NCBI GenBank assembly: GCA_016191845.1
Contig: JACPVF010000006.1
Location: 1-64,000, forward strand
Reading direction: 5' to 3'
From: Chloroflexota bacterium
Lineage (GTDB): Bacteria; Chloroflexota; Anaerolineae; Anaerolineales; Villigracilaceae
DNA length: 64,000 nt
The position numbers and the translations under genes were made by a program. The notes under the pieces are model-generated. The model saw only the letters and a program-made list of their open reading frames with translations, did not search any database and was not told the origin of the DNA. Positions 8,760 through 17,400 of this stretch are shown here, piece after piece. Position 1 is the stretch's first letter. Each line of letters starts with the position of its first letter.

Positions 8760-10208
8760 ATGTCTGCAGGAAAGTTCGTCTTTCGTGTTCTCTCGCTTTT
8801 GCTGATCGCTGCTCTCGCGCTGACTTGGAGTCAGCCTGTGAGGGCGGGGACGCCATTGGCCCCGTCGGCAGCGGCTCTTGACCCGACCCCGCCATCGCAT
8901 ACGGTCAAACTCATCTTCATCCATCATTCCACCGGCCAGAACTGGCTGGCGGACGATTATGGCGGCCTGGGCCAGGCGCTCTCGGATAACAATTATTTTG
9001 TCAGCGATACGAACTATGGCTGGGGGCCGAACACCATCGGTGACCGCACCGACATCCCCAACTGGACCGAATGGTTTGCATCGGCCGACACGTCCACCTA
9101 CATGGATGCCCTGTTCAACGAGAGTGGGCAGCACTCGTCCTATACCCGCACCCTGGCCGACCCGGGCGGCGAGAACCAGATCATCATGTTCAAGTCCTGC
9201 TTCCCGAACTCGGCGCTGGAGGGCAGTCCCACCGATCCGCCTTCCGCCGACGGCTGGTTGACGGTCGGCCATGCCAAGTACGTCTATAACCAGATTCTGA
9301 CCTACTTCGGCGCGCATCCCGAGAAACTGTTCATCGTCATCACCGCGCCGCCCTTGCAGGATGGAACTTATGCCGCCAACGCGCGCGCCTTCAATCAGTG
9401 GTTGATGAACGATTGGTTGGCCGAGAACAACTATACCAAGACCAACGTGGCAGTCTTCGATTTCTACAATGTGCTGACGGGACCGAACAACCATCACCGT
9501 TATTCCAGTGGTGCCATCGAACACGTCTTTACCGCTGGGATGAACACGTTGTATTACCCCTCTGGTGATGATCACCCCAGTGTGGCGGGCAGCCAGAAAG
9601 CCACGGACGAATTCGTGGAATTACTCAATATCTTCTACCATCGTTGGAGCACCATTTTCTCGGATGTGTCGGTGGATTACTGGGCCTCCTCATATGTTCT
9701 GCGTCTATACAGTGCAGGCATCACGGGTGGATGCTCGACCAGCCCGCTCATGTATTGTCCTGAGGTGAACGTCACTCGCGCGCAGATGGCGGTCTTCCTG
9801 CTGCGCGGGATCCATGGATCGTCCTACACGCCGCCTACAGCAACGGGGGCCATGTTCGGGGATGTGCCCTCCGATTACTGGGCTGCAGATTGGATCGAGC
9901 AACTGGCGACGGAAGGCATCACCAGCGGTTGCGGCGATGGGAACTTCTGCCCCGACCTGGTTGTGACTCGCGACCAGATGGCGGTCTTCCTATTGCGTGC
10001 GGAGCACGGCAGCACGTACGCGCCGCCCGATGCCTCGGGGGCCATGTTCGGGGATGTGCCGTTGGGATATTGGGCCGACAAGTGGATCGAACAACTGGCG
10101 GCGGAAGCCATCACAGGTGGCTGCGGTGGCGGGGACTATTGCCCTGCTGTGCCTGTCACTCGTGCACAGATGGCGGTCTTCCTGGTGCGGACTTTCAGCT
10201 TGCCCTGA
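8760..10208 (+). CDS. Secreted SGNH-hydrolase-like protein with three SLH repeats
   Basis: The ATG at 8760 is chosen over the in-frame GTG at 8715 because GGGAGGG lies just upstream and a normal signal peptide follows (residues 1-27, ending PVRAGT). The 482-residue product has an SGNH/GDSL-like domain at about residues 45-290: a serine in IHHSTGQNW, a block ending MFKSCFPNS, and the Asp/His pair in DDHPSVAGS. Residues about 299-482 are three cysteine-bearing SLH repeats matching those of 4654-8589. It is therefore likely an envelope-anchored esterase or carbohydrate deacetylase. Substrate unknown. A TATAGT -10 box is visible at 8711-8716. The TGTCAA operator of its neighbour is absent, so it may be regulated separately. 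Confidence 0.75.
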   Translation: MSAGKFVFRVLSLLLIAALALTWSQPVRAGTPLAPSAAALDPTPPSHTVKLIFIHHSTGQNWLADDYGGLGQALSDNNYFVSDTNYGWGPNTIGDRTDIPNWTEWFASADTSTYMDALFNESGQHSSYTRTLADPGGENQIIMFKSCFPNSALEGSPTDPPSADGWLTVGHAKYVYNQILTYFGAHPEKLFIVITAPPLQDGTYAANARAFNQWLMNDWLAENNYTKTNVAVFDFYNVLTGPNNHHRYSSGAIEHVFTAGMNTLYYPSGDDHPSVAGSQKATDEFVELLNIFYHRWSTIFSDVSVDYWASSYVLRLYSAGITGGCSTSPLMYCPEVNVTRAQMAVFLLRGIHGSSYTPPTATGAMFGDVPSDYWAADWIEQLATEGITSGCGDGNFCPDLVVTRDQMAVFLLRAEHGSTYAPPDASGAMFGDVPLGYWADKWIEQLAAEAITGGCGGGDYCPAVPVTRAQMAVFLVRTFSLP

Positions 10209-10222
10209 TAAATTTCAAAACG

Positions 10223-10255
10223 AACAGGCTCACCTATGCTGGTGAGCCTGTTTTT
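10223..10255. terminator. Bidirectional intrinsic terminator between convergent genes
   Basis: AACAGGCTCACC (10223-10234) pairs with GGTGAGCCTGTT (10241-10252). T-rich sequence follows on the plus strand, and the minus-strand gene ending at 10258 lies directly beyond. Confidence 0.8.
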
Positions 10256-10257
10256 GT

Positions 10258-10893
10258 TTACGGATAAGCAATAGTTGTGGGAGTTGGTGCAACCACCATG
10301 ATTCGGACGGCGACCTTGTCGCCGAAGTTGATGCCGTAGTCGTCCTGCAATTGCCAGTAGCCGACGTAGGTGCCAGGTTCCTCGGGGGCGGTCAGGGTGA
10401 CTGCCACATACACATTACGTTTGATGCGTACGAGCTGGTCGATGTTGACTTCCTCTCCGCCCATGTCTTCGCCCTTGATGGCGACCAGCGAGAAATCCGT
10501 GGTCCAGATGCAGCTGCCGGTGTTCCTGAATTCCCAAACCTTGACGAAGGTCTGGCCCGGTGCAAGGACGGTTCCATCGGGGATGGTCACGTCTTGCAGG
10601 AAGGCTGAGTCAGCACAGGGGATGTAGGGTGAGTATTCCTTGAGCCAGATCGAGGTGGGAGTAGCAAGGTCGGGCGCGGACGTGACGGATACGGTCGAGG
10701 TGGCGGTGGGAGGCGGGGCGCTGGTCGGTGTGGGGGATGCCGTTGAAACGGTATCCAATCCAAGGTCCAGGGGCGCGGAGGGGAGTTCGGGTTGGGCTGT
10801 GGGGGTGGTATTTCCACAGGCCGTCAGGAGCAGGAGGAGCAATAGCCCGATCCCCGCCCGTTGTATTCCGATGAAGAGTCGATGCCTGTCCAT
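10258..10893 (-). CDS. Lipoprotein with NBR1-like Ig domain
   Basis: The start is placed at 10893 (MDRHRLFIGI) because GGAGG lies seven bases upstream and a lipoprotein signal peptide follows: LLLLLLLTACGN, with the lipobox cysteine at about residue 24. The longer ORF to 11367 would run through the neighbouring gene. The 211-residue product then has a Pro/Thr/Ser-rich linker of about 60 residues. The C-terminal domain (about 105-205) has the pattern DVTIPDGT, FVKVWEFRNTGSCIW, PGTYVGYWQLQDD, which is the Ig-like 'NBR1 central' fold found in many Chloroflexota surface lipoproteins. It is expected on the outer face of the membrane. Ligand unknown. Confidence 0.82.
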   Translation of the reverse strand: MDRHRLFIGIQRAGIGLLLLLLLTACGNTTPTAQPELPSAPLDLGLDTVSTASPTPTSAPPPTATSTVSVTSAPDLATPTSIWLKEYSPYIPCADSAFLQDVTIPDGTVLAPGQTFVKVWEFRNTGSCIWTTDFSLVAIKGEDMGGEEVNIDQLVRIKRNVYVAVTLTAPEEPGTYVGYWQLQDDYGINFGDKVAVRIMVVAPTPTTIAYP

Positions 10894-10934
10894 TGCGCCT
10901 CCAGTGTGCGCAAACAGGATACCAGGCGATTGTT

Positions 10935-11495
10935 TCAAACCTGTCCAGAAGTTGTGGGATTCTTGTGAAGATTTGTGTAAATCCAGTGGAGGAAGGCCGC
11001 AAGGGTGAGGATGACGCACCAGTAAAGCAGGTACTCGAAGAAGGCGAGGATCAATGCGCCCAGCGGAGAGGCCCCTTGCAGCATGGGCGGTCTGGTCATC
11101 AGGCCGCGCGTGAGGGCCCAGGCATGCGACAGGCTCCCGAGTGCCGCACCGCACAGGAAATAGATGAGCACGGGCTGTCCACGGAAACGCATGGCCGCCG
11201 CCCACAAGCCGAGCGCGACCAGACCTGCGATGCCGAAGGCCAGCGGCGGGACCCCGATCCGTGCCCAGGCGGGGAAGACGTACACGTACACAGTATCCCA
11301 GAAGTTGCCGATGGCCCAGCTCCAGATCCCGAACCAGACCAGGGCAGCAGACAGGACCAGTTCCCATTTCAGGCGGGCGAAGGCCTCGCGCCGTATGCGC
11401 CAGAGCAGCAACGGCACGCAGACGGCGTCCAGCAGGGCGAACAGGAGCGCGCCCTGATATAACATGGCGGTGGTAATTTTGAGGTCGGTGGGCAT
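10935..11495 (-). CDS. Polytopic membrane protein of unknown function
   Basis: The start at 11495 (MPTDLKITTAML) is supported by GGAGGGAGCC immediately upstream; in-frame starts farther upstream would add a basic, unlikely N-terminus. The 186-residue protein has about five hydrophobic helices (for example YQGALLFALLDAVCVPLLLW, LVLSAALVWFGIWSWAIG and the C-terminal YLLYWCVILTLAAFLHWIY). No catalytic motif or known family is recognised. It lies 41 bp upstream of the NBR1-like lipoprotein gene on the same strand, so the two may be co-expressed. Confidence 0.65.
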   Translation of the reverse strand: MPTDLKITTAMLYQGALLFALLDAVCVPLLLWRIRREAFARLKWELVLSAALVWFGIWSWAIGNFWDTVYVYVFPAWARIGVPPLAFGIAGLVALGLWAAAMRFRGQPVLIYFLCGAALGSLSHAWALTRGLMTRPPMLQGASPLGALILAFFEYLLYWCVILTLAAFLHWIYTNLHKNPTTSGQV

Positions 11496-11545
11496 GGCTC
11501 CCTCCGACCTCATCGTACTGCGTTCCCGCGGGAAATTCAATGTGA

Positions 11546-12121
11546 CTAGTGCATTGCCGTGGGCTTGCCCGCCAGCAATTCTTCGGTTATGCGCTTCAAG
11601 CGCCTTTCGAAAGTCTCGGGTTTCTTCGCGTCTGCCAGCCACAGGATGTAATTGCGCTGGTGCGAGGGCGGGAGTTTCTGGAAGGCGGTCCACACCTGCG
11701 GATTTGCTCGGAGCGCCTGCGCGACGTGCGCGGGCATCTCTACGGGCGGACGCTGGACCTTGGGCTGGTCCAGGTCCAGGGCGTTCACGTCGAAGGGGAT
11801 CTTGGCCAGCCCCGCCTCGGTCATGCGGCCCTCGCGGACGAGTTTGGCCACGCGGCGCTTATTCGACTCGGACCACTGGCTGTCGGCGCGGCGCGGGTTG
11901 AACTTGCGGGCGTACTTCTCGTCGTCGATCTTCTGGATGATGCTGTCGATCCAGCCGAAGCACAGCGCCTCCTCGACCGAGGTTTCATAGTCGATGCCGG
12001 TCCGCCCGCTGGCAGGCTTGAAGTACACCAGCCAGACCTCCTGCTCGCGGTCGTGGTTCCGCTCCAGCCATGTGCGCCAGTCGGCTGAATTCCTGGGGGT
12101 GAAGGATTTAGTGATCTGCAT
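11546..12121 (-). CDS. YdeI/OmdA-family protein
   Basis: This 191-residue protein shows the hallmarks of the YdeI/OmpD-associated (OmdA) family: WLERNHDREQEVWLVYFKP near the N-terminus, VEEALCFGWIDSIIQ with a CFGWIDS motif at about 52-58, FNPRRADSQWSESNKRRV, and the C-terminal LPPSHQRNYILWLADAKKPE, then R..RI. The family is linked to stress and bacteriocin tolerance in some bacteria, but its biochemical role is unclear. A second, shorter protein with only the C-terminal part is encoded at 24518-24742. The gene lies 12 bp downstream of the TspO-like gene and is probably in its operon. Confidence 0.85.
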   Translation of the reverse strand: MQITKSFTPRNSADWRTWLERNHDREQEVWLVYFKPASGRTGIDYETSVEEALCFGWIDSIIQKIDDEKYARKFNPRRADSQWSESNKRRVAKLVREGRMTEAGLAKIPFDVNALDLDQPKVQRPPVEMPAHVAQALRANPQVWTAFQKLPPSHQRNYILWLADAKKPETFERRLKRITEELLAGKPTAMH

Positions 12122-12133
12122 GCCTCGATTGTA

Positions 12134-12895
12134 TTATGCCCGGCTTCGCCTGCGCGGAACAAAAGAAAGGACCGCCAGCGCCAGCGCGAACAGCGCCGCT
12201 GTCCACGCGGAATTGGCCACCAGCGGCGCAGAGGCCTGTTTGGCGGCGATCCCCACGAAGGACCAGACGAAGACCAGCAGGTAACCGCTGTCTCGACGAG
12301 TGAGCGCCATCCCCAATCCCACGGCGGATGCCACGACCAGCAGGATCACCGCCCAGACCTGCGGCGCAATTCCCAGCCCGCCCCAGCCGACGAAGTACAG
12401 CCAGTCGGTGATGTTGGCGATGGTCGCCACGCTGATCCAGCCGAGGTACACGCTGAAGGGTACGTCCACGCACCATTTTTCGACATTGCCCACAGGCACG
12501 AGCCCCACGTGAAGTTTGAGGTAACTGGCGATCAGCAGGCCCAGCAGGGTCAGCATGACCAGCACGCTCAGGCCGAAGGCGTTGTAGTGCCAGCAGAACA
12601 GCCAGGCGGCGTTGAAGACCCCGCTCAACGCGAAGAGGTATCCCAGCCTGCGCAGGCGCGGACTTTCCTTCTGGGCGGGCAGGGCCTGATACACGGCAAA
12701 GGCGATCCAGCCGAGGTAAATGACGCCCCAAATGGCAAAGACGTAACCCGCAGGCACGAAATAAACCTGGAAGCGATCCGAGATCTCGCCCGTGTTCTGA
12801 CCGTTGAGCGGCAGGGCGCTGGCCAGCACGTTGACCGTCAGCGCGAGCACGACCGAGAGGAGATTGGCAATTTGACGAAGCGTATCTTTCGACAT
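12134..12895 (-). CDS. TspO/MBR-like tryptophan-rich membrane protein
   Basis: The 253-residue protein begins MSKDTLRQIANLL, with GGAGG just upstream of the start at 12895. It has about seven hydrophobic helices. YVFAIWGVIYLGWIAFAVYQ and FSVYLGWISVATIANITDWL match TspO-like tryptophan-rich sensory proteins, which bind porphyrins or other hydrophobic ligands. Canonical TspO has five helices and about 160 residues, so this belongs to the longer TspO-related group and its ligand is uncertain. A TTGACA/TAGAAC promoter (12928-12955) and five 22-bp tandem repeats (12987-13096) lie upstream, suggesting regulated expression with the YdeI-like gene. Confidence 0.72.
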   Translation of the reverse strand: MSKDTLRQIANLLSVVLALTVNVLASALPLNGQNTGEISDRFQVYFVPAGYVFAIWGVIYLGWIAFAVYQALPAQKESPRLRRLGYLFALSGVFNAAWLFCWHYNAFGLSVLVMLTLLGLLIASYLKLHVGLVPVGNVEKWCVDVPFSVYLGWISVATIANITDWLYFVGWGGLGIAPQVWAVILLVVASAVGLGMALTRRDSGYLLVFVWSFVGIAAKQASAPLVANSAWTAALFALALAVLSFVPRRRSRA

Positions 12896-12927
12896 GGTTC
12901 CTCCAGAAAAGATTTACGGCAGGGATA

Positions 12928-12955
12928 GTTCTATCGTACAACTTCTTACTGTCAA
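12928..12955 (-). promoter_or_regulatory. Sigma-70-type promoter of the TspO-like gene
   Basis: On the minus strand a perfect -35 TTGACA (12955-12950) is separated by 16 bp from TAGAAC (12933-12928). The ribosome binding site and start at 12895 follow. Confidence 0.6.
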
Positions 12956-12986
12956 TTGCTATCACGAGAGCGGGGCAACTGCAAAT

Positions 12987-13096
12987 GAGTCAGTACTTGT
13001 TTGTAAACGAGTCAGTACATCTTTCCCAACGAGTCAGTACTTGTTTGCAAACGAGTCAGTACATCTTTCTCAACGAGTCAGTACTTGTTTTAAAAC
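12987..13096. repeat. Five 22-bp tandem repeats of two alternating types
   Basis: Each unit begins GAGTCAGTAC. Units 1, 3 and 5 (12987, 13031, 13075) continue TTGTTTGYAAAC or TTGTTTTAAAAC. Units 2 and 4 (13009, 13053) continue ATCTTTCYCAAC. The exact 22-bp period is about two helical turns. Unit 3 contains the perfect palindrome GTTTGCAAAC. The array begins 32 bp upstream of the -35 box of the TspO-like gene, the usual place for an activator array. Confidence 0.9.
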
Positions 13097-13131
13097 CAGA
13101 CAGGACAGGATGGCGCTCCTGCCCTGTCTGG
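13096..13131 (-). terminator. Intrinsic terminator of the SHOCT-protein gene
   Basis: CCAGACAGG and CAGG on the left pair with CCTG and CCTGTCTGG on the right. On the minus strand the stem is followed by TTTTAAAAC. It overlaps the end of the last 22-bp repeat. Confidence 0.75.
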
Positions 13132-13154
13132 TTGGGAATCCTGGCCTGAGAGGC

Positions 13155-13688
13155 CTACAGCCTCTTCAGAATCTCGTCTTTTTTCTTCTGGTAGTCCTCG
13201 GCGCTGATCAGGTCCCCGTCGCGCAGGCGTTTGAGCTTTTCCAGCTTTTCCTCCATCGAGTCGGAGGCAGGTCCGGGCTGGGAGACATCCCAGGCAGACG
13301 GGGAGGGAGAGGCAGGGACCTTCAACAGGCTGGGGTACTCCTGTTCCTGCTTTTTTCGAGAGAGCATGATACGCAAGGCCAGTGCAGCCAGGATGAGGAA
13401 CGGCACGATGCTGTAGATCAGCCCCGCCACAAGCTGGACCATGCCTGTGCGCTCCACCCTTGCGCCCGATTCGGTGATGCAATAGGCCTGGATCGACCAA
13501 CTGGTCTCGCCTGGACGGTAGTTGTTGACGTATTGCTCCACTTCCAGCGGCTGACTGCCGCACACGAAGGGACGTGCCACCTGGTTCAGCTCGGTGAACA
13601 GGCTGCCCATGCCGATGGCGAAGAAGATGTAGCCGCAGAAGAAACTGATGCCGAAGATGCCGAGAAGGGAGAAAAGAATGTTTTTCAT
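13155..13688 (-). CDS. Membrane protein with C-terminal SHOCT domain
   Basis: The start at 13688 has an AGAGGTAAA ribosome binding site. The 177-residue protein has an N-terminal hydrophobic helix (ILFSLLGIFGISFFCGYIFF), an extracytoplasmic loop with two cysteines (FVCGSQ, YCITES), a second helix (MVQLVAGLIYSIVPFLILAAL), and a cytoplasmic tail. The tail ends in a SHOCT motif at about residues 145-177 (EKLEKLKRLRDGDLISAEDY, then KKKDEILKRL). SHOCT is a short oligomerisation motif found at the ends of many bacterial proteins. The function is otherwise unknown. Confidence 0.75.
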   Translation of the reverse strand: MKNILFSLLGIFGISFFCGYIFFAIGMGSLFTELNQVARPFVCGSQPLEVEQYVNNYRPGETSWSIQAYCITESGARVERTGMVQLVAGLIYSIVPFLILAALALRIMLSRKKQEQEYPSLLKVPASPSPSAWDVSQPGPASDSMEEKLEKLKRLRDGDLISAEDYQKKKDEILKRL

Positions 13689-13782
13689 GGATTTACCTCT
13701 AAAGGATGAGATGCAGGCTAGTGTACCTTAATCATAAAGTTCGCGGATGGGTGGATGGTCCTAAAACCATTCCTTAAAGCAG

Positions 13783-13810
13783 AAATCCGAAGTCTCTCGA
13801 CCTCGGATTT
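13783..13810. terminator. Hairpin with T tract between brnA and the SHOCT gene
   Basis: AAATCCGA (13783-13790) pairs with TCGGATTT (13803-13810), extended by GTC/GAC after one mismatch. The long T run is on the plus strand. On the minus strand, where brnA ends at 13817, the tail is only CTGCTTTAAGG, so it may be a weak terminator for brnA. Confidence 0.55.
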
Positions 13811-13816
13811 TTTGTT

Positions 13817-14074
13817 TTAGGCGGAGGCGCTCTTCAATTCTTCCCGCACTACCCGTCGTAGCAACTCTTCCAGTGGTTGTTGCTGCTGGTTCAAATATTC
13901 GCGCAAGGCGTTGTTGATCAATGTCTGGTAGTTTCCACCACCTGCTGCTTCGACCTCGCCGCGGAACCATTCCAGAATGTCGTCATCGATGCGGATGGTG
14001 ATGCGGGTCTTGCCCTTCGGCGCGTGGACGATGGCTCCGCGCTTGCCTTTGCTGAAATCATATTCCTTCTTCAT
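13817..14074 (-). CDS. brnA: BrnA-family antitoxin
   Basis: The start at 14074 (MKKEYDFSKGKRG) is favoured by GAGG eight bases upstream and by the standard BrnA opening; the ORF extends farther upstream in frame but overlaps brnT. The 85-residue product has the basic YDFSKGKRGA opening, then KTRITIRIDDDILEWFRGEV, a ribbon-helix-helix DNA-binding segment, then YQTLINNALREYL. BrnA neutralises the BrnT ribonuclease and represses its own operon. The gene overlaps brnT by 17 bp, the typical toxin-first order of this system. Confidence 0.92.
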   Translation of the reverse strand: MKKEYDFSKGKRGAIVHAPKGKTRITIRIDDDILEWFRGEVEAAGGGNYQTLINNALREYLNQQQQPLEELLRRVVREELKSASA

Positions 14075-14339
14075 TTTGTTCCTCATAAATCTTCTTTTCA
14101 CGCACGGTCGCTTTCCGCGCGGAAATAATTCGGATGATAACGCCTCGAAACGTGTAAACAACAACCAGAATACGGCGCAGGAAATCCCTGCCAATGGTGA
14201 TGAAACGACTCTCGCTGGGGTGATCATCTTCGATGGTGATGGCGTTCTCATCTTCAAAAACGCCGACAGCATCTGCAAAACTCACGCCATGCTTTTTTAG
14301 ATTCGATTTGGCTTTGTTGGGATCCCATTGATAAGTCAT
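14058..14339 (-). CDS. brnT: BrnT-family ribonuclease toxin
   Basis: The 93-residue protein has the BrnT signature: WDPNKAKSNLKKHGVSFADA at the N-terminus, then FEDENAITIEDDH, ITIGRDF, LVVVYTFRGVIIRIISARKA and the EKKIYEE end. BrnT has a RelE-like fold and cleaves RNA; the histidine of KHGV and the arginines in RIISARKA are conserved in the family. No ribosome binding site is seen. A TATAAT -10 box lies eight bases before the ATG, so the message is probably leaderless. Confidence 0.93.
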   Translation of the reverse strand: MTYQWDPNKAKSNLKKHGVSFADAVGVFEDENAITIEDDHPSESRFITIGRDFLRRILVVVYTFRGVIIRIISARKATVREKKIYEEQNEEGI

Positions 14340-14353
14340 TATAATTTATTATA
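14340..14353 (-). promoter_or_regulatory. AT-rich inverted repeat and -10 box at the brnT start
   Basis: TATAAT-TT-ATTATA abuts the brnT start codon. Its far half is the minus-strand -10 TATAAT (14353-14348). A BrnA dimer binding this dyad would cover the promoter and start codon together; that use is inferred. Confidence 0.5.
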
Positions 14354-14448
14354 TGCACAAATGTACACAGGCGCAAGCTTCCATGAAAATTGGTCTTTCC
14401 AGCCCAAGCATGGCGGTTTCTATTTTATAGATTGTTTAAAATAAAGGG

Positions 14449-14471
14449 ACGGCCTGCCCCCCTCAGGCCGT
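14449..14471 (-). terminator. Terminator hairpin of the glyA-gcvT fusion gene
   Basis: ACGGCCTG (14449-14456) pairs with CAGGCCGT (14464-14471). On the minus strand CCCTTTATTTT follows. Confidence 0.65.
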
Positions 14472-14495
14472 TCTTCTTTCTCTTTTGTCTTTCTT

Positions 14496-17400
14496 TTACA
14501 GCTTCGGGAACCTGCTCACCACCTTGGCAGGCGTGGCGGGGCGGTCGGTGACCCCGCCCTGGAAGATGCCCAGCACGGTGCCTTCGGCGGCAGAGGCCAG
14601 GTCGAGGTAGGCCTGTCCCGTCAGGAAGCGCTCGCTGTCGATGGCGCAGGAGGTCACCCAGCCGATGCGCTCGCCGCTGGCATTCACCACGGGGTCGCCG
14701 TTGTGGGCCATGCGCACGCGCTGGTCATCGAAGCGGAAGCGCACGGTCACACCTTTGCGCTGTTTCTCGCGCGCCACGTAGGCCTCGCGCCCGATGAACC
14801 ACGGCTTGTAGGTCTTGACGTAGGAGCCGAAGCCGCCTTCCGCCACGCCCAGGTCGCGGCTGCCGAACTTGCCCGACCCGAGTCCCATCTCGTGACCGTA
14901 GAGCGGCAGTCCCGCCTCGGTGCGCAGCGAGTCGCGCGCGCCCAGGCCAATGGGCTTGACGCCGAACTTCTCACCCGCCTGCAGGATCGCGTTCCAGAAC
15001 TCGGGCGCGCGGTCGGGATGCACGAACAACTCGAAGGCCATCTTCTCGCCCGTGTAGCCCGTGCGCGAGACGATCAGGTCGAATCCGCCCACGGTGGCAT
15101 CGCACAACTCGGTGCGTTTGAGCTTCATAATGCGCGCCTTGGTCTCGCTGTCCACGCCCATCGCGAACAGCGTGTCGCGGCTCTTGGGGCCCTGAAGGGC
15201 GATGTCGACCCGCATGGCGGAACCAGCCTTCGGGTCCCGCAGGTTGCGGATCTCGGCGTTGTAGCCATAGGTCCGCGCCCAGGGGCGGGCGGCGTCGATG
15301 CAGACCTTGCCATCGCGCACGCTTTCCAGCCAGGTGCGGTCCTTGTCGTCGTTCGAAGCGTTGACCACCACCAGGTAGTTATCCCAGCCGCGGCGATAGA
15401 CCAGCGTATCGTCGATCACGTCCGCCTCGGGGGTCAGGAAGTGCGTGTACAGGCTTTCGCCAGGCTGCAGTCCGCCGCAGTCGTTGCCGCAGACCGTGTC
15501 GAGGAACGAAGCCGCGTCCTCGCCGCGCACATCGTAGACGCCCATGTGGCTGACGTCGAACAGGCCCGCGGCCTGACGCGTGGCGAGATGTTCCTCCACC
15601 ACCGACGTGTACCAGACGGGCATTTCCCAACCCGCGAACGGGATGATCTTGGCGCCGCTGTTCTTGTGGACCTCATACAGCGACGTGCGACGCAGCACCT
15701 CGGCGGGTTCCTGCCACTCGAAGGACGGCAGAGCCTCCTTCCTGGACGTGGGCAGGGTCCCGATAAAGAAGGGTTTCTCTTCGCTGACGGATTTGCCCGG
15801 TAGTAGGGGCGAAGCATGCTTCGCCCCTACCTTAATCTCGCTGACGTAGAACGGCCCAGGGATGCGTTTGGTGCTGAAATCCTTGCTGCCGTCGAGATTG
15901 AACGACATGTATCCATCCGAGAGGTCGCGCAGCCAGGTGGCCACGACGTTGGCCTTGGCAGCGGGCACCGCCAGTTGATAGAAGGTGCCGTCCACATTGG
16001 TGAGCGTACCCTTGACCTTACCCTTGGGCGTCGAGATCTCGGTCGGCTGGCTCATGCCGGCCTTGAGCGCCGAAAGGTCTGAGGAGACGACGTAATCGAG
16101 CATCTGGCGCACGCGGTCGCCGCTCAGCTCATACACGGCGGTATCTTTGGCCTTGGGGCCTTCATCGATGTAATAGAAATGAGGATAGCCGCTCGGCTTG
16201 AACTTGTAATCGATGCCTGCCTTCTCGGTCAGCTTGCGGACGCGCAGCTTGGCATTGTTCAACACGTTGAAATCGACCTTGGCGCGGCGCTGTTTCCCCT
16301 TGCGCACGGTATCCACCGAGTGCGGGGCGCAGGCCAGCAGCACGTCGGCCATGATGTCGGCCAGCTCGCGGGTCATCTTCTCGTTGAAGCCGCGCTGGGT
16401 GATCCACGGCGTGCCCAGGCGGATGCCGCTGGGGTCCATCGAGTTCTTGTCGCCGGGGATGGTGTTGCGGTTGACCACGATGCCGACGATGTCGAGGATG
16501 CGCGCGGCCTGATCGCCGCTCAGCTTGGTGCCATCCTCGCCCTTGATCGAGGTCGTGTCCAGGTTGACCAGGTGCGTGTCGGTGCCGCCGAAGGGCACGC
16601 GCAGTCCGCGCTGGGTGAACTGGTCCGCCATGGCAGCCGCGTTCTTGATCGTCTGCTCTTGCAGCTTCTTGAACTGCTTGGTCTGCGCCAGCTTGAAGGT
16701 CAGCGCCAGGGCGGCAAATACGTTGACGTGCGGTCCGCCCTGCTCACCGGGGAAGACAGCCTTGTCGATCTTCTTCGCGATGGCCGCGTCGGTGGTCATC
16801 AGCACCGCACCGCGCGGACCGTCGAGGCTCTTGTGGGTGGTAGACATCACCACGTGGGCGTAGCCGATGGGCGAGGGGACGACTCCCGCCGCCACCAGAC
16901 CGCCGATGTGGGAAATGTCGGCCAGCAGGTACGCACCGACCTCATCTGCGATCTCGCGGAACTTCTTCCAATCGGGGACCCACGAGTAAGAGGAGTACCC
17001 GGCGATGAGCAATTTGGGCCTGGCTTCCAGCGCCAACTCGCGGATCTTGTCATAGTCGAGGCGTTCGTTCTGGTCGATGGTGTAATGCACGGCCTTGAAC
17101 CACTTGCCTGAGCGGTTGACTGACGACCCGTGCGAGAGGTGTCCGCCATGCAACAGGTTGAGTCCCATGATGGTCTCGCCCAGCGGGATCAGTGCCTGGT
17201 ACACCGCGTTGTTGGCGGGTGCGCCCGAAAGCGCCTGCACGTTGACGTAGATCTGGTCCGCGCTATAGCCGTTGGCGGCGAAGGTCTTGGCCGCGCGGCG
17301 GCGGGCCAGCGCCTCGACCACGTCCGCATATTCCACGCCCTTGTAGTAGCGCGGGTCGCCGTTGCGGCGATATTGTCCCAGACGGGCGGGGTAGTCGAGG

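Noticed and set aside
12987-13096. CRISPR array
   Set aside because: Units are contiguous with no spacers and no cas genes nearby; only five units of 22 bp.
14703-15803. Long plus-strand ORF opposite glyA-gcvT (also 16179-17111)
   Set aside because: Antisense of conserved enzyme sequence, no ribosome binding site and low-complexity His/Ala/Val translation.
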